Positions 34,698-45,400 of a stretch of DNA of 60,276 nt are shown here, piece by piece (the stretch's first letter is position 1; each line of letters begins with the position of its first letter). A program made the position numbers and the translations under genes. The DNA is from Paludibacteraceae bacterium (GTDB lineage Bacteria; Bacteroidota; Bacteroidia; Bacteroidales; Paludibacteraceae). Location: NCBI GenBank assembly GCA_029974315.1, contig JARKSE010000182.1, positions 1-60,276 of the forward strand, given 5' to 3'. The notes beneath the pieces are model-generated. The model saw nothing but the letters and a program-made list of their open reading frames with translations. It ran no database searches and was not told the origin of the DNA.

Positions 34698-37434
34698 TTA
34701 CTTTTTCTTAGCTTTAAATAACGCTTTAGAGATCCATTTCTCAAGGTCAATAATGACAAAAATTACAGAACCCGCTAAGCATGAAATCAAGAGGTCTTTA
34801 CAATCAAGACTGGCTGTTCCAAATACATCTTGCATAAATGGCGTATAAATAAATAATGCCTGTAAAATGAGAATCAACCCTACACCTAAAAATACATATT
34901 TATTACTAAAAAAGCCGATTTTAATAATCGAATTTTTGAGCGAACGACAATTAAACAGATAAAATATTTGGAAGAATATGATAAACGTTACAGCTACCGT
35001 TTGTGCTCGCGCTAACGCATCATGTTGATTCCACCCCATAGATAATAACTCCGAATACTTTAAGTTGAATAAAACGATTGTCCCTACGGTCATTAGTATT
35101 GACACAAAAAAACACTCTGAATGTTACAAATCCATTAAACAGCGGTTCTGTGGGCTTCCTTGGTGGACGATTCATTACATTTGGTTCTTTTACTTCAAAC
35201 GCTAGTGGCAAAGCTAAAGCTATGGCTGCAACTAAATTGATCCACAACAATTGCGTTGGAAGCATAGGCAACACAAGTTCTTTGGTCAGCGGATTGAAAG
35301 GAAAAAATAGAATACCATAAATAAGGACAAAAGCCAGCCCCAAATTGGTCGGTAATAAAAATGCCAGTGATTTTAATAAATTATCATACACTCGGCGTCC
35401 TTCTTCAACAGCTGCAGCAATACTCAAAAAATTATCATCGGCAAGTACAATATCAGCCGCCTCTTTTGACACAGAGGTTCCTGTAATGCCCATAGCCACA
35501 CCAACATTAGCTTGTTTGAGTGAAGGCGCATCATTCACGCCATCTCCTGTCATAGCCACTATTTCATTATTTTTTTGCAATGCTTGCACTAATCGTAGTT
35601 TATGTTCTGGCGCCACACGGGCAAAGATATTGATAGTTCGCGCGGTTTTATCCAATTCTACATTATCCATTTTAGATAAAGCAACACCAGTTACAACATC
35701 TCCATCATTAGAAAGTCCTAATTCCACACCAATTGCACGAGCTGTAGATTGATGATCGCCAGTAATCATTTTTACAGTTATTCCAGCATCATGACAAGCT
35801 TTTATTGCTTCAATAACTTCGGTACGAGACGGGTCAATCATACCAACTAATCCAATAAATTCAAAATCACTCTCAATTTCACTGTCCGATATTTTATTAT
35901 CTTCACCATGCGGTTTTTGAGCAATGGCAAGTACACGCATACCTTTTGAGCCAAGCAAATCTATTTGAGCATTAATTTTTTCGAGATCTAAACTAACTCC
36001 TCCTATATGTGTAGAACAATGTTGAAGTACAACTTCTGGAGCACCTTTGATAATAAGATTATCATTGAGCGTGACCATATATTGTTTTTCGGAGTCAAAA
36101 GGTATAACGTCTTCTCTTTGTATTTTCTGACGTAAATTATCAATTGAAATTCCCGCTTTTGCAGCAACTACAACCAAAGCTACCTCTGTAGGATCGCCCG
36201 AAATATTATAACCATTTTCATCATAAATTACATTTGCATCGCTACAAAGTACTGCATTTTTTAGCAAAAGCATTATTTCTTCAGGTAAGGTGGCTATTTC
36301 AACACCATTTTGTTTAAAAACACCTTCTTTTTTCTAACCGACACCTGTCACTTGAATGTCATAGCTACAATTCCACAATGCATTCACGGTCATTTCGTTA
36401 CGTGTAAGTGTTCCTGTTTTATCGGAACAGATAACCGTTGTACTTCCTAAAGTTTCTACAGCAGGTAATTTACGAATAATGGCTTGACGCTTGGCCATGC
36501 GCTGTACACCTATAGCAAGAGCAATGGTAACAACAGCAGGAAGTCCTTCAGGAATAGCTCCTACAGCCAAGGCAATAGCAAAAATTAAACTTTCTCTCAA
36601 TGAATCAAACAGTGGTACTGCTTGCTCCAAAGAACGATAAGTTCCAACAACCATAATAATTAGAGTAATAATTACAATACCTATGGTCAAATATTTGCTA
36701 ATAACTCCAAGTTTTTGAGTAAGTGGTGTAGCCAAATCAACCGTTTCGTTGAGCATGTTAGAAATTTTACCAATTTCAGTTTGCATTCCTGTTGTTACTA
36801 CAACTGCAGTAGCAGTTCCAGACACCACCAAAGTGCCACTATAAACCATACTTGTGCGATCACCAAGCACAGCTTCATGATTGACCGGTTCTGAGGTTTT
36901 CTGCGAAGGTACCGATTCACCAGTAAGAGCAGCCTCCTCCACTTGAAGATTTTTCTGTTTAATTATCCGCATATCAGCAGGGACACGATCGCCAGCTTCC
37001 AGGCACACAATATCGCCAAGAACAATTTCTGAAACAGATACGGTTTGTAGATTTCCGCTGCGGATAACCGTTGTATTTTGGGGAACCATACCAGTAAGCG
37101 CCTCAATAGCTTTGCCTGCCTTGTATTCCTGAATAAAACCAATAATCGAATTGATGACAACAACGGCAAGCACAACCATACCATCTGTAATTTCGCCTAA
37201 AACCATTGCTACCACGCTTGAAGCAATAAGAACCCAAATTAAAGGATTATTAATTTGTCGCCATAGCACTTTTAATACGCCATCTTTATTTTGATGAATC
37301 AGTTCATTGGTTCCGTACTTTAAAAGTCGTTCTTGTACTTCATCTGCATTTAATCCCTGCAAAGAGCTTTTAAAGATTTCTAAAACATTTTTATAATCAA
37401 TGGCGTGCCATTGATGGTTTACATATTGTGACAT
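34698..37434 (-). pseudogene. P-type cation (probably Ca2+) ATPase, one in-frame TAG and one frameshift
   Basis: ATG at 37434 opens a P2-type ATPase: actuator motif EEAALTGESVPSQKT, TM4 motif AIPEGLPAVVTIALAIG typical of Ca2+ pumps, and CSDKTGTLTRNEM with the phosphorylated Asp. The frame then meets TAG at 36334-36336 right after DIQVTGVG and stays open in the same frame: VFKQNGVEIATLPEE, ISGDPTEVALVV, VKMITGDHQSTARAIG, MTGDGVNDAPSLKQA. A second break falls in seven T on the coding strand (plus A at 35106-35112); removing one T joins FRVFF to VSILMTVGTIVLFNL and the last membrane segments to 34698. Restored length is about 910 residues. The ADP/ATP-binding core is otherwise undamaged, so the lesions are recent or are sequence errors. 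Confidence 0.9.
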
Positions 37435-37462
37435 TTGTAACTGAATTTATAAATTCTATCTA

Positions 37463-38689
37463 TCAAGCGATTTTTACCTGTGAACGATTTAACTTCTCTT
37501 GAGCATACTCAAGCGTAACATGTAACTCTTTCACCTCTGACGAAGGAATTTCATACATGGCATCCATCATAATAGTTTCAGCTATTGAACGCAACCCGCG
37601 AGCTCCTAATTTATATTCAATCGCCTTTTCTACAATATAATCAAGAACTGATTCGTCAATTTTTAACACCACGTCATCCATTGCAAATAGTTTGGTATAT
37701 TGTTTTACTATCGAATTTTTAGGTTCTGTCAAAATTAGGCGCAAAGCCTGTTTATCAAGTGGATTGAGGTAAGTTAAAATGGGCAAACGACCTATTATTT
37801 CGGGAATTAAACCAAATGATTTTAAATCTTGCGGTGTGATATACTGTAACAAATTGTTTCTATCTACAACATTTTGCTCATGCACTGCATCAAACCCTAC
37901 CACGTGTGTATTTAACCGTTGAGCAATTTTTTTCTCAATGCCGTCAAATGCACCGCCACAGATGAATAAAATATTTTGCGTATTCACAGCAATCATTTTT
38001 TGATCGGGATGTTTGCGTCCGCCTTGTGGTGGTACGTTTATTACTGAACCTTCTAAAAGTTTCAATAAACCTTGTTGTACACCTTCGCCACTCACATCGC
38101 GCGTAATGCTTGGATTATCACCTTTGCGAGCAATTTTGTCAAGTTCATCAATAAATACAATGCCTCGCTCTGCTGCTTTAACATCATAATCAGCCACTTG
38201 TAACAAACGTGTTAAAATACTCTCAATATCTTCGCCAACATAACCTGCTTCTGTCAGTACTGTAGCATCGACAATAGTAAACGGTACATGCAGTTTTTTT
38301 GCAATAGTACGTGCCAGCAACGTTTTCCCCGTACCAGTTGCGCCAACTAAAATAATATTCGATTTCTCTATTTCAACATCTTCGGCCGATTTGGGTTGCG
38401 TAATACGTTTGTAGTGATTGTAAACCGCCACTGATAAATACTTTTTGGCTTCATGTTGTCCAATAACGTATTGATCAAGAAAATTCTTTATTTCTGTTGG
38501 TTTTGGAAGTTGATCGCCTTTTAAGGTAAAATCCTTCGTAGGTTTCAGTTCTGTTTGAACAACATTATTAGCCATCTCCACACACTGGTCGCAAATATTG
38601 CCATCTAAACCAGTTAGCATTAACTGCACCTCACTTTCAGCACGTCCGCAAAAGCTACAACGCCGTTCATTTTTTGTCTGTTTCGTCAT
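37463..38689 (-). CDS. clpX: ATP-dependent Clp protease unfoldase ClpX
   Basis: AAA+ unfoldase that feeds ClpP. An N-terminal C4 zinc finger ([12 protein letters not shown] and [10 protein letters not shown]) is followed by Walker [19 protein letters not shown], pore loop [10 protein letters not shown], Walker [13 protein letters not shown], the RKH-type pore region GGRKHPDQ and sensor-2 GARGLRSI. Length 408 is usual. It starts six bases after the clpP stop, the classical clpP-clpX pair, within the ruvA-sprA transcript. Confidence 0.97.
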   Translation of the reverse strand: MTKQTKNERRCSFCGRAESEVQLMLTGLDGNICDQCVEMANNVVQTELKPTKDFTLKGDQLPKPTEIKNFLDQYVIGQHEAKKYLSVAVYNHYKRITQPKSAEDVEIEKSNIILVGATGTGKTLLARTIAKKLHVPFTIVDATVLTEAGYVGEDIESILTRLLQVADYDVKAAERGIVFIDELDKIARKGDNPSITRDVSGEGVQQGLLKLLEGSVINVPPQGGRKHPDQKMIAVNTQNILFICGGAFDGIEKKIAQRLNTHVVGFDAVHEQNVVDRNNLLQYITPQDLKSFGLIPEIIGRLPILTYLNPLDKQALRLILTEPKNSIVKQYTKLFAMDDVVLKIDESVLDYIVEKAIEYKLGARGLRSIAETIMMDAMYEIPSSEVKELHVTLEYAQEKLNRSQVKIA

Positions 38690-38695
38690 GAAATT

Positions 38696-39382
38696 TTACT
38701 TGTTATTGTTGCGCACTAAAATATTATCAATCATACCATACTCCAGTGCTTCTTGTGAAGTCATCCAGTAGTCGCGATCAGAATCTTTTTCGATTTTTTC
38801 TAATGTATTTCCTGAATGTTCGGCAATAATTTGATACAATTCTTGTTTCAACAACATTATTTGCTTGTAATTAATCTCCATATCGGACGCTTGACCTTGC
38901 ATTCTACCCATAGGCTGATGAATCATCACACGAGAATGTTTCAAAGCTGAACGTTTCCCCTTTTCGCCAGCCACCAATAATACCGCAGCCATAGAAGCTG
39001 CCATACTGGTACAAATGGTGCCAACTTTACTACCAATATATTGCATAGTGTCATAAATACCAAGGCCAGCGTGTACAGAACCACCAGGACTATTTATATA
39101 AATAGAAATATCTTTACCCGGATCAGCAGTATCCAAAAACAACAATTGAGCTTGAATCACATTCGCTACATAATCGTTGATTTCAGAACCCAAAAAAATA
39201 ATACGATCCATCATTAAACGCGAAAACACATCCATTTGAGTCACATTCAACTGACGTTCTTCCAAAATTGATGGCGAAATATAGCCACCATGCATGGATA
39301 CTTCTGACATATATTTGTCGAGCGCCAAACCATTCATATTCAAATGTTTTGTAGCAAATTTGCGAAATTCATTTTGTTCCAT
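38696..39382 (-). CDS. clpP: ATP-dependent Clp protease proteolytic subunit
   Basis: Self-compartmentalising serine protease. Catalytic Ser is in TSMAASMAAVLLV (about residue 130), His in SRVMIHQPMGR (about 155), Asp in the EKDSDRDYWM region; SPGGSVHAGLGIYDTM gives the oxyanion glycines. The 228 residues include an N-terminal extension of about 25-35 residues before the mature part, as in many Bacteroidetes ClpP. The tig gene often found before clpP is absent; sprA precedes instead. Confidence 0.97.
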   Translation of the reverse strand: MEQNEFRKFATKHLNMNGLALDKYMSEVSMHGGYISPSILEERQLNVTQMDVFSRLMMDRIIFLGSEINDYVANVIQAQLLFLDTADPGKDISIYINSPGGSVHAGLGIYDTMQYIGSKVGTICTSMAASMAAVLLVAGEKGKRSALKHSRVMIHQPMGRMQGQASDMEINYKQIMLLKQELYQIIAEHSGNTLEKIEKDSDRDYWMTSQEALEYGMIDNILVRNNNK

Positions 39383-39423
39383 AAGTCTTTTATTTTAAGT
39401 TATTTAATTTATCAATACTGTGT

Positions 39424-42400
39424 TTAGCGTGTTAGCATAAATTTAATACTAAAACCTACATTCGACGTAGAAATCGGGTACGAAGTAGAAATCAACGGAT
39501 TACTCATTTGATAGTCGTAGAACAAACGGAAGTTGAGTTTAGAACTAAACACATAGTCGGCCGTTAGTTTCACTGTTATCGTTTTGGTTCCATTAGTTGG
39601 TTGCACGTCGTCTGTTTCTATTTTACGAATAATGGTTTTTATATCCTTAAAGGCAAAATCAAGGCGTGTGGTTAAATCGTTTTTAACCTTTTTAGTCTTG
39701 TTTTGTTTGAGCTTCAAAATTACATCAAAATCTTTTAAAATGTATCCAATACCCACAACCCATTCATCATTTGTTGCTTCTAGTAGTTGATTACTGGCTA
39801 AATTCAGCGTCATATTGCGTTGTTTACGATATTCAACTTTACCGGTTAAACTATTTTTCATAGCCATATCTACGCTTAAAAATGGTGCAAAACTTTCATT
39901 CAACGCCACACTTGCTATATTATATTGACTCGAAGGTATTGGATTTCCACTCGTAACGTCACGTACAAACCCTAAACCATCTTCATTCTCGGCAAAATTA
40001 GAATACGCCGTATAAGAGCCAATATTGTATGTACACTGATAGGCGTGATTTAACGTCACCGATTTAAAATTCTTAGCTACCCAAGGAATGCGTGATAAAC
40101 CATCGTAAGATATTCGCCAATTTGGAATTAAACTCCAAAATGCAGGAAACGGTGATTTTGAAACTTTAGTTATATCCTGCCCTGTATATGCCGCCAAAAA
40201 TGCAGGAATTAGCACGTCAGGTGAATTGTAACTATAAGCGCCATTGGCTTCGTTATATGGACTTCCTGCCAAATAACTATCAGCAGCAAAGCCCGTAGTT
40301 GGATAGTTCGTACCAATGTACGAACGTTGCAACTCGCGAGCTACGTAAGCACGATTGGCTTTAAATTGGTCAAACGCTTTCGATTGATAATTATTAGCTA
40401 GTTTTCCTGTACTCCAAAATGTAGTTAAAATAGCTGCATGCGTCATTCTAAAGGTGCCATTAAAAGTGACAGGCATATCGTTATACATGTGCTGAATCGA
40501 CGTCTGATCGGTCGATACGCGTTTAGTATTCAAGTCAATTTTAAAACCTGCAAATGGCTCTAAATTAAGTTTTACATCAAAATCGGATGTGAATGTTTGC
40601 GAAGCAGGATTAATTATAGAATCGTTCATAATAACCCAGCCGCGTTGGATAGCTTGCTCCAAATAGTCACGTTGAGGCATACCGAAGGCAAAATCAAAAC
40701 CCGGTGCAAACAAATTATCTATTTTTTGCTGTCCCATAAAACCAGCTTCAGCATTAAATCCGGGTATAACCAGACTATTAGTTTCTTTGTACATAACAGA
40801 TAAACGACGCACCAACATCAAGAAACGAACAGACATTTCTCCCATTTTTTTCGCCACTGAAATATTGGCAGGATCAGTAGTTTGCATCGATAGCCGCAAA
40901 CTTGACATATCTGATTTTCCGTTAAATCGAACCGTATTGTTATCCACAATGGTATAAGGTACTTTCACCACTTTACCTGTACTGTCAGTGACAATAATTT
41001 GAAGAAGTTTACTGTTCAATTTGTGTGTAACAACTGTTGGTTCTCCTTTTTTAATCGCAATAGTTTGTGACTCTTCTTTAGGTTTAAATCGAGAATTGCC
41101 TTTAGAAGAAGTTCTACCGGAATAACGCTGGTTGATATCTTTTAAATACTTAGAGTTATTGTACAATTTTTCAAAGTTCAGCTGACCATCTACTTGCCAA
41201 TTATTTAAATTAGAAACTTCATTGCCAAGATGCAAATTCCCATCAGAATTAGGACCTCTATTCCAACCATAAGTTGCATTATATTGAACATTAGCGGTGA
41301 TAAATTCAAAAATTGGAATTTTATTAATCGGAATTGCCCACGATGCAGTAAATAGTTGTTGATAAGTGAGCGGACGACCAAAATGCGCCAAACTACTCAG
41401 AACTGTATCTTTCCAGTTTTCATATTCATCGGGGAAAAATTGACGATTAACGGGCGTGTGCAAAGTTTCGTCAATACGTGCATTAAATCCTGTGCGCAAT
41501 GAAAATTTCAATGCTCGTGTCAAATCATATTTGAGTTCAAACTGACGATCCCAAACAAAATCCTTACTTGACGACAATAAGGAATTATTAACATCATAAT
41601 AGTTTAAATTCATCGATCCTTCTAAATCTCGCAATTGTGTTTCCGAGTAACGACGATTCATGGTAGTGGAAAACGCTAAAACACTTGGTTCATAATTCAA
41701 GTTAAACTCTTTGATTATACGCCAAGCTGGGCTTTTTAAACCCTTAGCGTTTTTAAATGGTTCCCATGGTTGTGGTGTTGTAGAAAAATTATAATTAAAC
41801 GAACCACGGTGTTGCAACGCTTTATTGCGATCTGTTTCTGGATTAAGCTCTTGCGTTTCGGTATAAGCGTAAGAAACTGAAAAGTTTGATGGATCATAAA
41901 TTTGTGGACGTTTGCTCTTAATATCAACTTTTACATTAGTTAAATTTACACTTTTGTTTATCACCTTTGTTTGAGATAGTTCCAACAATGAGTCACGTTC
42001 TGATTTAGTTTCGAGTCCATCTAAAGCCTCTTCTAACAATACATCTTCATCCAATGGGTTGTATTTGGGTTTACTGTTTTCCAAAGAATAAGAAGCATAA
42101 AGTGGAATTTTCACATTAGCTTTTTCAGGAAAAAAACGTCCGATTTCAAATGATGTAGAAACATTGAGTTGTGTTAAGTCGTCTAAACGACGCTCTGTTA
42201 AACTTTGTTCTATGCCACCAAAACCAGCCGTTTCATGACGTGCCGACACATTGATACTTCCCATATCAGAAAGTCCAATAGCCACATTCCCCATAGCGCC
42301 CCAACCACCATCTTCATTATAATCAGTCAAACGCAATTCGTTAACCCAAACTTCACCAGTTTTCACTTCACGTCCTTCATTACGCACACCAATCATAATA

Positions 42401-45400
42401 GTTTGCACATCAGCCAAATTGGGGTTACCCATTACCGTTATCTTATTCTTTGGCTTAGCTGGATCCACTTCAGAATACATTTTCGTAAATGAGGCTGAAC
42501 CACCCTTATTTTTCTCCTTGTTACGATTAGTTTTAACCTGTGTGAACAACTCCAATGGAAAATCGAACATATTCTCTATAGGCCAAACTTTATCAGCTTC
42601 TCCGGACGAATAATCACCTTCAGGTGTCAATTTTAATGGAATTTCATATTCGTAATAATTATTTTGATAGTCGCTACCAATACGTAAAAACACAGTCATT
42701 TCGTAATCTTTGAGCGAACCTAAATCGTCCAACATTTTTTCAGCATGCGTAAACATTTGAAGACGGCGATATTGACGCATGTCATACGAAATATTTTTAT
42801 AAACCGCACGTGCATCACTAGGCGACAAATCGTACACACGAATTACCATAGATTGCTCATTTTGCTGTGTCAACTGTGGTTGACTTGGGTCTGTTTCACG
42901 TGTTACACCAGGTGGCAACACATAATTAACCGGTTTTTTCTTATTATTTTCTTCGATACTTACCGATGACACATTGATTGAACCTATAGTAGAAGGCGGA
43001 TTTGATAAATCATACAAATCCTTAGTGTAAGTGCGCCATTCGCCACGAACCAATTCCAATGTCCCAAAACGTAAAAAAGTCGCTTCTGAGAAATTATGCA
43101 TAAACATCCGCATAAATCGAATCGATTTAAAATCGCGTATAGTTCCTATACGTTTTTCATAATCACGCACAGGAATTTTAAATTGGTACCATGTTACATC
43201 TTCTTTTTTACCATTTTCCAATTCTACATTAGCGACTACTTTATCGGTAATAAAATTTTGTCCAACTTCTAAATGAATACGGCGTAATGATACACGATAT
43301 TGGTAGTATTTTTCATATTCATTGAGTGTGTTATCCTGATTGATATCCTCAACGTCAGGTATGGTTGTTGCAGATGTAGAATAAGTTTCCGTTGTTGTTT
43401 CCGACGCAGGAGAGTTTCCCTCTGAGCCATTAAAGCGTTTATAGCGATCAAGAATAGTTTTCTCCTCTGCGTCATAATCAGAACCACGATAGTGATGGAA
43501 ATTATCACCTGCTGGGTCATTAAGTGGCGAAAATGGATCTTTTGACATATCTTCAAGCACCAGTGGCGATAGTGTAGCTTTGATCTGCTCTACATAATCT
43601 CTATACGTTGGGAATTTGAACTCATCTTCCGTACTTAAACCATTAAAACCAACATCTTGAAATTTGCGCGCATTTACATCATTATCAAAAGCTAAAACCA
43701 TGGATTGTTTGCGCGGCACACGTCCCCAAACAGTAGCGTCAGTTTGTGTTGTATCGCCATCTATAGGCATACCGTTTTCAAAGAATTTTTTGCCATCCTT
43801 CAAAATATCTTCTGAAATATCACCCAAGTTGAAATATAAATCACCACCAGAATGGGTTCCTAACGTGTCATTTACAAAAGGATCCATCAACCAAAATTCA
43901 ATATATTCGATATTCGCTGTTTCAAAATCAGTTGTTTCTAACTTACGCATCATACCACCCCAGCGTTTTGTGGGATTTGCTAACGAACCGTCAGAAGCAA
44001 GTCCCAAAACATCTAAATTATAAGGACCACGTTCTTGTGGGTAGAAACTCACATTCAATACAGGTAAGTATGAAGATTGTCCCGCCAAACTTGAACGATT
44101 AGGGAAAATCTCCTGTTCTCGTACCGCACGTGTTAAGTGATTGGATTGCAAATCGGGATTACGCCTGATATGCTCTGGAGTTGTAGAGTTGTTACGATTA
44201 AAGACGCTATTATCAATAGTAAACCAAGCAAATAGTGCACGATTTTTACCATAGTTGATATCATTCGACAATGCAGCTTCTGGAAATAATGCACCACTTG
44301 TTGGGTCATAAGGTGTACTTGCCAATCGCCAATAGTGTGGATAACGCAAATCAACACCTGTTTTAGTCGATTCAAAATCGTCTAAATAGGCGTATCCCGG
44401 ATTATGTTTAACTTTGCGATGTCCGGGTATCATTTGAGCCACTTCCCCATTAAAAACAATAGTTGAAGGCGCTGTGGCATTCAACAATGGCAATGCGTTC
44501 AAAGCTTTAGTAAGCCATTGTACCTCATCATGATAGGCCGCATTCAAGCCCCAAATGGTATTTGAAATCGGTTCAGTACCCATTTCCGTTTTCGTAACCA
44601 AAGGCATCTCCGAAAGATGCATTACTGTTCCACCAAATGAAAATTTATCATTCAGTTTATATTCTAAATGTGTACCAACAAGTGTTTTGCGTTGCGTATT
44701 AAAGAGTGATTGGTTTTCGAGTGACACATCGACTGATGTCCCCGAAGCTAAAATAGATTGGTTCAAGATTGTAACCACACCCATAACATAATCAACCGTA
44801 TAATCGACATTTTCTACTAACGTAGCACCGCCTGCCGTTACCACCACAGAACCTCGTGGAATATTCATGGCTTCTAAACGGATTTCAGAACCAGAGCTAG
44901 CTTGATATTTACCAGCTAAACGAAATTTATTCTTTTCGGTCAATTCACGTGCTACAACCAGTGTTGAGTCATACAGTTCTTGAAAAACATATTTGTCCGC
45001 AATAGCATCATTACCAATAGCCTTACGTAAATGTTCGCCAAAAGGTTCAACCACAGGAAAAATCACTCGTCCCAACGATGAGCTCATGGTATAGCCTTCT
45101 ACAAAATCGAATTTGCCATCGGGACGCACCTCGTTACGTGCATCTAAACGGTCTAAATTCATCACTTTGAGCAACAACTTATTTTTGATATTACCTTCGG
45201 TAAGATAATTGAGATAAACACCTGTTGTATCATTTTGGTACTGTATATTCAACTCAAAATTATCCGGCTGAATCTGCATTGCGCCCAAATAATAGACGTT
45301 TTTCATCATCAAATCCCACATAGTACTTTGTGGCGAAACAGACGAACTTTTCAACATTTTCACCATCAACGCATTAGGAGATTCGATACCGTCAGTAGAA

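Noticed and set aside
27146-36336. Genome-wide reassignment of TAG to an amino acid
   Set aside because: fcl, pabA, gdhA and the gldJ-like gene all end at the expected C-terminus with TAG, so TAG is a working stop here.
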